A program made the position numbers and the translations under genes. A DNA stretch of 64,000 nucleotides from Pseudobutyrivibrio xylanivorans. Its GTDB lineage: Bacteria > Bacillota > Clostridia > Lachnospirales > Lachnospiraceae. Below the pieces are notes generated by a model. It had not been told where the DNA came from and searched no databases. It saw only the letters and a program-made list of their open reading frames with translations. Where the stretch lies: positions 2,944,501 to 3,008,500 of the forward strand of contig NZ_CP043028.1 in assembly GCF_008935055.1 (NCBI RefSeq), given 5' to 3'. Positions 56,831 through 64,000 of the stretch are shown one piece after another (position 1 is the stretch's first letter; every line of letters starts with the position of its first letter).

Positions 56831-59167
56831 TTATATTTTTTCGGCGAAGTACAGGCGTGCCCCAAAGTCTGGGAAGTAACGCACCTGTTCATTGTAGCCT
56901 GTGCCTACAAAGGATTGTGCAAGCTTTACACCTGCATTGTTAAGTGTAGATCCTGAAGCCACGAAGTCTTCGCTTTCTCCAGGCATCTTCACAAACTTTG
57001 CGATTACATTGTGAAGCACACCATCCTGCTTGATATGCACAGGTGCAACTGTATTAACCAAGTCTCCAAAGCCCTTAAGATTATACTCAAGCTTTCTTCC
57101 AAAGAAGTGGTACTTGGCATCATTATCAAGTCCAGCCTGATCAATTCTTAAGTACTGCTCACCAGCCATAATCTCTCGCTGCATAAGCATTGTAACAGCT
57201 GTTTTCTTGCTCTTGTCAACAATGCTCCACTCGTAGATATTTCCATCCTTGAGTCTATAGTAATCTCCAAACTGAAGAGTCTTTCTATACAGCTTGTAAA
57301 GCTCAATCTGCGCCTTTACCGATGCAATATCCTCAGCCTTTGCATCATTGAGATTAAGCTCGTAGCCAAGCACTCCAAAGCTTGCAACTGCAAAGCGGCT
57401 CTCAATAGGTGTCACGCGAAGTGTCTGATGGTTTGGACATGCAGATACGTGAGCTGTGTAAGTGCTCTGTGGATAGCCATAAGAGTATCCATTTTGGATT
57501 ACAAGTCTGCTAACTGCATCAGTGTTGTCGCTTGCCCAAATCTGTGGATAGTAGCAAAGTGCTCCAAGGTCAAAACGGTTGCCACCTGAAGCGCAGCCCT
57601 CCATAAGAATCTCTGGGAACTTCTCTGCCAAAGTCTTAAGAAGTCGATAGAATCCAAGCACATATCTGTGGCTAACCTCCTGCTGCTTCTCAGCTGGAAG
57701 ATACTTTGAGTAGTAATCAGAGAAGTTGCGGTTCATATCCCATTTGATATAAGAAAGTCCAGGTGTAGAGAACACCTCACTCATTCTCTCTATCATGTAA
57801 TCAACAACCTCTGGATTGCAAAGGTCAAGAAGTCTCTGATTACGTCCCTCTGCATGATCCATACCTGGAATATCGATAGCCCACTCTGGATGCTTGCGAT
57901 AAAGCTCGCTGTCAACGTTAATCATCTCTGGCTCAACCCAAAGGCCAAACATAAGACCAAGGTCGTTAATCTTCTTTGATAAACCTGCAAGTCCACCTGG
58001 AAGTTTCTTGGAATTTACAATATCCCAATCACCAAGTGCGTGCTTATCATCATTTCTCTCGCCAAACCAGCCATCATCCATAACAAAAAGTTCGATACCG
58101 GTGTCTTTTGCAGTCTTGGCAAGCTTGAGAAGAGATTTCTCAGTAAAGTCGAAGTATGAAGCCTCCCAGCTGTTGATAAGAATTGGGCGCTCCTTTTCCT
58201 TCCACTCTCCTCTTGTAATATGCTCGCGAACGAAATCATGCATATTATGACTCATTTGACTGAAGCCCTCAGCAGAATAGGTAAGAACTGCCTCTGGAGC
58301 CTGAAATTCCTCGCCTGCCTCAAGAGTCCATGTGAAATTCTGTGGATTTATACCATAGGCCACTCTTGTCTTCCCCCAAGGAGAAACCTCGGTAGCTGAA
58401 TAGTGATTTCCAGAATAAACAAGGTTGAAGCCCCAAACATCTCCTGATGTCTCATCAGAATCAGCATCTGAAACCATAAATAAAGGATTGCAGCGGTTTG
58501 AGCTTGTGCCTGTAAATGAGGAATTTACAAGCTTTCCAGCTGGAAGAATCACATCAGACTTGTTCATCTCTCTTGTCCATGAACCATGGAAAGATGTAAT
58601 CTTCATGCCTGGTGTATCAAAATCAAGAATCATCGAAAGCATACGAGTAAGCTTCACAGATTCATTTGAGCTATTTATAAATTTGGCTGAACGGGTAATA
58701 ACGTCACAACTCTCAAATACGCTATATGAAAGCTCAAGCATGAAGCCGTGGTTCTTATCCTTCAAGGTGACAATAAGTGTCTGTACATCACCATTTTCAT
58801 CGTATGCGCTAGGAAGTCCAGCAAGTTCAGGCTTATCATTCACCACCTCATAACTCTCATAGACAAAATCAAGTGTACTGCTGCCGTCAGCGCAGATTGC
58901 CTCCACCATTGGCTCCCTAAAATCACCCTTACCAATAGAAGAAGTCTCAAGTCTGACATCCTCAAGTGTAAGCTCTGGGTGCTCGGCATTATAGGTAACA
59001 GTGTTGCCTGGAGCAAATGCACGCTTTTCAATAAGCACAGATGGCTCATCCTCCTGGATGAGCCTTCCGTAGTACAAATGTTCCAGCTGACCTGTCTCCA
59101 TTACCTTAAATGCGTAAGTAGTATTTTCAGTATTTAATACAAATACTTTTCCATCAGCTTTAATCAT
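56831..59167 (-). CDS. Alpha-galactosidase, glycoside hydrolase family 36
   Basis: 778 residues. An N-terminal beta-sandwich is followed by a TIM barrel with FVMDDGWFG, the nucleophile D477 in KWDMNR, CASGGNRFD, and the acid/base D547 in WASDNTDA, the spacing of characterised GH36 enzymes; a C-terminal beta domain completes it. It releases alpha-linked galactose from raffinose-type sugars and galactomannan fragments. There is no signal peptide, so it acts inside the cell on imported oligosaccharides. Last gene of the TetR-GH2-GT-like-GH36 cluster, 24 bases after the previous gene. Confidence 0.95.
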   Translation of the reverse strand: MIKADGKVFVLNTENTTYAFKVMETGQLEHLYYGRLIQEDEPSVLIEKRAFAPGNTVTYNAEHPELTLEDVRLETSSIGKGDFREPMVEAICADGSSTLDFVYESYEVVNDKPELAGLPSAYDENGDVQTLIVTLKDKNHGFMLELSYSVFESCDVITRSAKFINSSNESVKLTRMLSMILDFDTPGMKITSFHGSWTREMNKSDVILPAGKLVNSSFTGTSSNRCNPLFMVSDADSDETSGDVWGFNLVYSGNHYSATEVSPWGKTRVAYGINPQNFTWTLEAGEEFQAPEAVLTYSAEGFSQMSHNMHDFVREHITRGEWKEKERPILINSWEASYFDFTEKSLLKLAKTAKDTGIELFVMDDGWFGERNDDKHALGDWDIVNSKKLPGGLAGLSKKINDLGLMFGLWVEPEMINVDSELYRKHPEWAIDIPGMDHAEGRNQRLLDLCNPEVVDYMIERMSEVFSTPGLSYIKWDMNRNFSDYYSKYLPAEKQQEVSHRYVLGFYRLLKTLAEKFPEILMEGCASGGNRFDLGALCYYPQIWASDNTDAVSRLVIQNGYSYGYPQSTYTAHVSACPNHQTLRVTPIESRFAVASFGVLGYELNLNDAKAEDIASVKAQIELYKLYRKTLQFGDYYRLKDGNIYEWSIVDKSKKTAVTMLMQREIMAGEQYLRIDQAGLDNDAKYHFFGRKLEYNLKGFGDLVNTVAPVHIKQDGVLHNVIAKFVKMPGESEDFVASGSTLNNAGVKLAQSFVGTGYNEQVRYFPDFGARLYFAEKI

Positions 59168-59191
59168 TATATTTCTCCTAAGTTACATATA

Positions 59192-60658
59192 TTATTTATT
59201 TTTCATAGACATAGCCAACTCAACGACCTTATACGCCCCGTCGTAAAGACCGATACTCTTGTTGACCTTGATGCTGTCGCACATATCCTTAAGAAGCTTC
59301 TCATCCTTCATAAACAAGTCAATCATCTGAAGTGTATGAGGAATGTCGCGGCACTCTAATGTTCCATCGCCCATCTCTGCTGAATGAATAGCTCCCCACA
59401 TCTCATGCTTTCCAACTCGCTTGATGAAAAGCTTTGGAATTGGGTAGAATGCAAGCTCAGATGGCTTAGTAACAAGTACGTCGCAGCTTCTCATAAGAAG
59501 ATTTGTGCAGTAAACCGCCTCGAAAATATTCTCGTGATAGAATCCGTGAATTCCTGTAACATCACCTGTGATAGCATCCTCAGCAAACTTTGAAGTTGCC
59601 TCAAACTGATTGAAATGCTCTGTAGAAACTGCCTTCATCTCAGGAATCTCTGCAATCAAATCATCCCATACGTTCTTGTAATCACCAACATTTACATAAA
59701 GTGTAGCCTTCTGATCCTTGATTGCAGGAAGAAGATATTTGATGATTGCAGCGAAAATCTCCTTCTGAGCACCAGCGCCACCAATTGTAAGTAAAAATCT
59801 CATTGGCTTGCCATTTGCCTTACGTGCCATTCTGGCATCACAATCTGCCTCGATATTGCTAACAAGCTCATGGTCGATATAATGACCAACATAAACCAAA
59901 TCATCATTTGGCATTGGATGGCAAACCGCATCATTTCCCGCCATACCATTACAGATACGATAACCCATGTATGCGTTCTTACACTGAATTGTATGAACTG
60001 AGCCCTCAGCAAAATGAAGGGCCATTGGCCAGTTATCAGGAATGGCATTTACAACATTCTTCATGCCAGCATGAACTGCTGCCTGTGCAGGCCACACGTG
60101 AGTACCAACAACAGGAATATCCTTTGGAACGTTCTTGTAAACTGTAGCCATAAGCTCTGCATTCTTCTGATCTGCAGCGTTGTAGCTAAGCTTTCTAAAC
60201 CACTCATAGTTTGCAGGCTCCCAAATAAACTTGTTGAAAAGCTTGTTCTTTGAAAGTCTTGAACCAAGTGAATACAAATCATTCTGTGCACTGATTACCT
60301 TTGTGCAGGTTGTCTGTGGATAGCTATTCAAATCCATCCAATATGGTTTGTAGCCCAATGCCTTTGCAGCTGAAGCCATTGCCATTGAAATACGATAATG
60401 ACCAAAGCCCATTCGGATATTTCCAACGATGATACCCTTTTCAGTATCAAACTTCTCCTTAGACTCACCGTCCTTTAAAAGGACATCATAAACGCCAAGT
60501 GAATCACCGATGTGGCTGTTCTTCTCGATTACGATATTGTAATCAACGTTTGAGTCATCACCGAATTTCTTGATGCTCTTCTTCTTTGTGTTACATGCCT
60601 TTTTGTAATCCTTGTCAGAAATGCGATTACCAAAAATCACCCTACTCTTATCATTCAT
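59192..60658 (-). CDS. GT-B fold glycosyltransferase-like protein, function unknown
   Basis: 488 residues, no membrane segments. GNIRMGFGHYRISMAMASAA (79-98) resembles the GxGHxxAA loop of MurG and monogalactosyldiacylglycerol synthases; FLLTIGGAGAQKEIFAA and MRSCDVLVTKPSELAF match the C-terminal nucleotide-sugar half of GT-B enzymes. It lies between a GH2 and a GH36 enzyme gene with gaps of 24-26 bases, so it is in their operon. A cytoplasmic sugar-transfer or binding role is inferred; the acceptor is unknown. I have no family name I trust for it. Confidence 0.6.
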   Translation of the reverse strand: MNDKSRVIFGNRISDKDYKKACNTKKKSIKKFGDDSNVDYNIVIEKNSHIGDSLGVYDVLLKDGESKEKFDTEKGIIVGNIRMGFGHYRISMAMASAAKALGYKPYWMDLNSYPQTTCTKVISAQNDLYSLGSRLSKNKLFNKFIWEPANYEWFRKLSYNAADQKNAELMATVYKNVPKDIPVVGTHVWPAQAAVHAGMKNVVNAIPDNWPMALHFAEGSVHTIQCKNAYMGYRICNGMAGNDAVCHPMPNDDLVYVGHYIDHELVSNIEADCDARMARKANGKPMRFLLTIGGAGAQKEIFAAIIKYLLPAIKDQKATLYVNVGDYKNVWDDLIAEIPEMKAVSTEHFNQFEATSKFAEDAITGDVTGIHGFYHENIFEAVYCTNLLMRSCDVLVTKPSELAFYPIPKLFIKRVGKHEMWGAIHSAEMGDGTLECRDIPHTLQMIDLFMKDEKLLKDMCDSIKVNKSIGLYDGAYKVVELAMSMKNK

Positions 60659-60684
60659 TACTAATATTTACCTCACCCTATTAA

Positions 60685-63144
60685 TTATTTTGTCAAACAT
60701 TCTGCGGAAAGTCCGATGGTAACTGGTTCAAGCCCCTCGCTTGAAATTATGAGCTTTCCGTCTCCATCTTCGCCGATGGATTTTATATAAACTCCCGTAC
60801 ATCCTCCCATTGGAGAAACTACCTTTGGACCAATGATTTCGAATGGTCCTTCTACCTCAAAGCTAACTGGCTGTGAGAAGAAATAAAGCTGATTATCATT
60901 CTGGTCAAGAAGCTTAACTCTCACATTTGCAACATCATATGTATGAAGCTCTGTGAGAAGTGTGTGGCTAACCTTTGCATCAATATGTACACTTGTAACC
61001 GCCGCCTTCTTAACAGTCTTTACTACTTCGCCATCCTTGATAGCTTCGAACTTGTACTCTCTGGACTCACCGCCCCAGTCGCCAATGAACTTATTGTAAA
61101 TTGGAACAGCCTGCTTTGGGCTAACCCTGTGCAGTACAACCAGTTTAAATGCAAGCCATGCAAGCTTTGGAGTTGGCTTGAAGCCCTTTAATGTGACCTC
61201 GTTCAAAGCTTCCTTTAAAAGCTTCGCCTGTCCCTTTGTGTAGCTGCCATCCTGTTCGATAGCATCACCAACAAAATCATTTATCAGAATCGGACCATGC
61301 TTCAGATTCTCGAAGCTGCTATCCGCTGGGAAATATTCCTTTATAAGAACATCGTTCTTATACATCTTCACCGAATCAGCATTACTGATGATATAAGACT
61401 TGCCACGATTGCAGGCAGGATGCTCACCAATATCAAAGCTTGTAGTAACATCCAGAATTGTCTCTGTCTCAGAAAATGCTGAATATACTGAGGCTGCAAG
61501 CTTAGGATTTCTGAACATATCCATCACGCCGTGATAACAGATTCTATCTCCGGAACCGAAATCCTTATGTGTGTTGTAATCAAACATACACCAGCCGAAG
61601 CCACCAGCAATGTCTGACTCTCCAGCAATTGAGTCAAGAACATTTGCATGACGAATTGCATGCTCCTGTCGCTGCTCCTCATCATCGAACGGCTTTGTAG
61701 GATACATGTGTCCATTATATTCGCTGATGAGATAAGGCTTCTCCTCGTTTGATGTAATATCACTCTTCTTAGCACAGCCCTTGTTATTTCCTGCGTGGAG
61801 GAAATCATTATAGGTGTAAACATCCTCTAAAAGATTGCTCTTTGCTATGCATCGCACACCGCCAGTTGGACGAGATGGATCAAGAGAATGTGCCATTGCA
61901 TTTGTCTGCTCATAGAACTCGTCATCATCTGGTGACTCATTAATTCGAACGCCCCAAAGGATAACTGAAGGATGATTGCGATACTGGAGCACCATCTCTT
62001 TGGTGTTCTGAATAGCCTTATCCTTCCATTCCTTATCTCCTATGTGCTGCCAACCTGGCATCTCTGTGAATACCAGCAGTCCAAGTCTGTCGCACTCATC
62101 AACGAAGTACTGTGACTGTGGATAGTGCGAAGTACGAACTGCATTAAGTGCAAGCTCCTCCTTCAAAATCTTTGCATCAAGACGCTGCATAGATTCCGGC
62201 ATCGCATAACCCACATAAGGATAAGACTGATGTCTGTTGAGACCTCTAAGCTTTACCTTACGACCATTTAGATAGTAGCCGTTCTTTCTGAACTCCGAGC
62301 TTCTGAAGCCGATGGTAACCACGTCCTCATCAACCACATTGTCGTCAAGAACAAGCTGAGTCCTAACTTTATATAAGCGCGGACTTTCGATATCCCAAAG
62401 CTTTACCGAAGCAGGTGCGCTGGTCAGACTCATGTAATAGCCGTTCTCACGCTCCTCAAGACCACCAACAGGCTGAGAAATCAACAAAATATCATCCAAA
62501 TACTGTCTAACGAAAACTCGCTCCGCTGCAGCAAGCTTGTAGATGCGCTTTGGCATGATACATTCAGTCTTGATAATACCCTGAACCTTCATCATCTTTA
62601 TCTGCTTGGCATTACGCTTGCTGGTAGTAACGCGTTCAAGCAGTGATGGCTGTATATTCAACTCCCTGAAGTGAACCTTTTCCTTCACCTCGAAATAAAC
62701 ATCACGATAAATTCCACCATAGGTCATGTAATCTACCACATAACCAAATGGCGGCTGGTTCAAAGTCTCCCTTGAATCCACCTTTACAGTGATGAGGTTT
62801 TCCTTGCCATATTCAAGGATTTTACTAACATCAGCAGAAAATGCAGTATAACCACAATCGTGATGCTTCACATGCTTTCCATTTACGTAAACATCACATG
62901 AATGAGCAACTCCCTCAAATACAAGGGATACAACCTGATTTTCCCACTGAGTTGGTGCGAAGATGCTCTTCTGATAGCCACTTACCATCTGGTAAACGCT
63001 CTCATCAAAATAATTGAGAGGTGTCTCCTTGACAGTATGAGGCAGATTAACCAATGTGGATTCCTCCATCGGTTCAGTAATCATATCCTCTGTGAAGCTT
63101 TCGTTGAAGCGCCATTTTCTGTCTAAATAAATTCGTTGTGCCAT
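60685..63144 (-). CDS. Beta-galactosidase-like, glycoside hydrolase family 2
   Basis: 819 residues. GH2 order: sugar-binding jelly roll (VYVNGKHVKHHDCGYTAF), Ig-like domain, TIM barrel (RGLNRHQSYPYVGYAMP) with acid/base E403 in VRINESPDDD and nucleophile E475 in LISEYNGH, then a C-terminal extension. The features fit beta-galactosidases, but GH2 also includes beta-glucuronidases and mannosidases; galactose is favoured by the GH36 neighbour. No signal peptide. The ATG abuts the tetR stop with no gap and uses GGAAG inside tetR, so the two are coupled. Confidence 0.9.
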   Translation of the reverse strand: MAQRIYLDRKWRFNESFTEDMITEPMEESTLVNLPHTVKETPLNYFDESVYQMVSGYQKSIFAPTQWENQVVSLVFEGVAHSCDVYVNGKHVKHHDCGYTAFSADVSKILEYGKENLITVKVDSRETLNQPPFGYVVDYMTYGGIYRDVYFEVKEKVHFRELNIQPSLLERVTTSKRNAKQIKMMKVQGIIKTECIMPKRIYKLAAAERVFVRQYLDDILLISQPVGGLEERENGYYMSLTSAPASVKLWDIESPRLYKVRTQLVLDDNVVDEDVVTIGFRSSEFRKNGYYLNGRKVKLRGLNRHQSYPYVGYAMPESMQRLDAKILKEELALNAVRTSHYPQSQYFVDECDRLGLLVFTEMPGWQHIGDKEWKDKAIQNTKEMVLQYRNHPSVILWGVRINESPDDDEFYEQTNAMAHSLDPSRPTGGVRCIAKSNLLEDVYTYNDFLHAGNNKGCAKKSDITSNEEKPYLISEYNGHMYPTKPFDDEEQRQEHAIRHANVLDSIAGESDIAGGFGWCMFDYNTHKDFGSGDRICYHGVMDMFRNPKLAASVYSAFSETETILDVTTSFDIGEHPACNRGKSYIISNADSVKMYKNDVLIKEYFPADSSFENLKHGPILINDFVGDAIEQDGSYTKGQAKLLKEALNEVTLKGFKPTPKLAWLAFKLVVLHRVSPKQAVPIYNKFIGDWGGESREYKFEAIKDGEVVKTVKKAAVTSVHIDAKVSHTLLTELHTYDVANVRVKLLDQNDNQLYFFSQPVSFEVEGPFEIIGPKVVSPMGGCTGVYIKSIGEDGDGKLIISSEGLEPVTIGLSAECLTK

Positions 63145-63705
63145 TTATCTTCCCTTTATAATGATTCCATCAACCAATACTTCAACAACCTGCTTTAAGG
63201 CAACAGGGTAGGCTGTTGTATTCTTCTTTAAAAATTCGCTCATAAGCAAGCGTTCTACGCTTGACTCGTACATAAGCTTGAAAATCTCCAGATTAATCTC
63301 GCGGATTGAACCCTCAGCCATTCCCGCCTTCAACAAATCGAAGGTCTTGTCCCAGCCACTTTCCAATCTGTGTGTAAGCTTTTCATGAGCCATTGGATAT
63401 TTCTCAGCAAGTGCCTGCATTGCGCTGAAATCATATCCATAATAATTCTCAGGTAAAACCTCCAGAATACCGCGAAGCTTCTCCACAGTGTTAAGTGAGT
63501 CATCATTATAGATTTTATCCTCTGCAGACTTGATTAGATCGAAAGCATAATCCACCATCTCACACATAAGCTCATTCTTGTCATTGAACACTGTGTAGAT
63601 AGTCTTCTTGCTCATCTTCATTTCCGCAGCAATATCATCCATAGTGAACTTTGGACCCTTTACCTTGAAAACATTTAATGCGCCTTCTAATATTCGTTCG
63701 TTCAT
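63145..63705 (-). CDS. TetR family transcriptional regulator of the glycosidase operon
   Basis: 186 residues. An N-terminal TetR helix-turn-helix (FTMDDIAAEMKMSKKTIYTVFNDK) and a divergent helical ligand domain. It is encoded first in the GH2-GT-GH36 operon, immediately next to GH2, and its promoter is bracketed by an inverted repeat (63736-63782), so it probably represses its own operon until a sugar-derived signal binds. The effector is unknown. GGGAG precedes ATG 63703-63705. Confidence 0.9.
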   Translation of the reverse strand: MNERILEGALNVFKVKGPKFTMDDIAAEMKMSKKTIYTVFNDKNELMCEMVDYAFDLIKSAEDKIYNDDSLNTVEKLRGILEVLPENYYGYDFSAMQALAEKYPMAHEKLTHRLESGWDKTFDLLKAGMAEGSIREINLEIFKLMYESSVERLLMSEFLKKNTTAYPVALKQVVEVLVDGIIIKGR

Positions 63706-63735
63706 AATTAACTCCCAAAAACTATAATTTATTGC

Positions 63736-63782
63736 TTGAGTTTCCTACATAAATTGTACCACACCTATGGAAACTAACTCAA
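63736..63782 (-). promoter_or_regulatory. Promoter and dyad operator of the tetR-glycosidase operon
   Basis: Minus strand -35 TTGAGT (63777-63782), 18-bp spacer, -10 TACAAT (63753-63758). Arms TTGAGTTTCC (63736-63745) and GGAAACTAACTCAA (63769-63782) form an inverted repeat that covers the -35 box and the transcription start, fitting TetR autorepression. Confidence 0.65.
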
Positions 63783-63829
63783 CCCAAATACGTTTGTCCA
63801 TTTTTCACAATTTCTTAATATTGTTTTTG

Positions 63830-63858
63830 TTGACAAAGTACAACTCAAGGTTTATCAT
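63830..63858 (+). promoter_or_regulatory. Promoter of the last gene
   Basis: TTGACA (63830-63835), 17-bp spacer, TATCAT (63853-63858). Confidence 0.75.
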
Positions 63859-63894
63859 ATGCTCGAAAAGAAAAAGAGATAGGAGGAATTAAGA

Positions 63895-64000
63895 ATGTTC
63901 GAAGAAGTATCATTCCAGATGTACACAGTTTACGCAGATTATGAAAAGTACTGCAAGAAGCAGAAAATTGAGGGCAAGGAGCCGGTATCATTCTTCAAGT
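63895..64000 (+). CDS. Start of an unidentified gene, truncated by the window end
   Basis: ATG 63895-63897 follows AGGAGGAATT and a good promoter. The 35 visible codons begin MFEEVSFQMYTVYADYEKYC and are charged and soluble. Divergent from tetR. Too short to assign. Confidence 0.75.
   Translation, partial: MFEEVSFQMYTVYADYEKYCKKQKIEGKEPVSFFK

Overview
The window reads as a chromosomal segment of a low-GC Gram-positive anaerobe of the family Lachnospiraceae, most like Butyrivibrio or Pseudobutyrivibrio. This is an inference from the low GC content, strong AGGAGG-type ribosome binding sites, TTGACA/TATAAT promoters with 16-18 bp spacers, a Firmicutes-type LexA box at recA, RNase Y, DUF5692, gut-type glycosidases and rho-independent terminators. 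Nearly everything is on the minus strand; the plus-strand exceptions are a small membrane-anchored protein (7951-8610), aroE-aroF, a ClC channel and the partial last gene.

Layout: 1-4.0 kb holds a GldFG-type ABC operon (ATPase, permease, GldG-like protein, DUF4340 protein). 4.1-9.5 kb is an accessory stretch: a chemoreceptor-like protein, an ATPase/nuclease-fold gene with an unusual promoter, a small membrane protein broken by TGA, a short independent transcription unit, a DUF1016 remnant and a four-unit tandem array of palindromic repeats. 9.5-20.3 kb carries metA, two overlapping membrane diguanylate cyclases, ligA, rluF, an SH3 surface protein, tRNA-Arg(CCG), and aroE-aroF. 20.4-29.1 kb is mostly housekeeping: cheW plus a chemoreceptor, a NUDIX hydrolase, rny, recA-recX, prfC, rpsU. 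29.2-29.8 kb holds decayed or orphan small genes.

30.0-48.2 kb is dominated by one 15.2 kb gene for a 5066-residue exported repetitive surface protein. Upstream of it, in the same direction, lie a thermolysin-family (M4) metalloprotease and a membrane-anchored TPR protein, probably one transcription unit. 48.4-54.2 kb has alaS with a 52-residue membrane microprotein, an 8-oxoguanine glycosylase, a metal-dependent hydrolase and DUF5692. 54.3-63.7 kb has a lipid kinase, a ClC channel, and a TetR-controlled cluster of GH2 beta-galactosidase, a GT-B-like protein of unknown role and a GH36 alpha-galactosidase, suited to using galactose-containing oligosaccharides.

The most notable non-coding content is (a) a structured RNA element present twice, each time just 3' of a stop codon and in the same orientation, with three invariant sequence blocks joined by covarying stems (20.3 and 29.9 kb); (b) an unrelated ~215-nt structured RNA candidate between clc and the alpha-galactosidase gene (56.6 kb); (c) the 73-bp-period palindromic repeat array at 9.2-9.5 kb; and (d) two copies of a REP-like double hairpin that sit on the stop codon of the upstream gene and, in one case, supply the ribosome binding site of the next gene.
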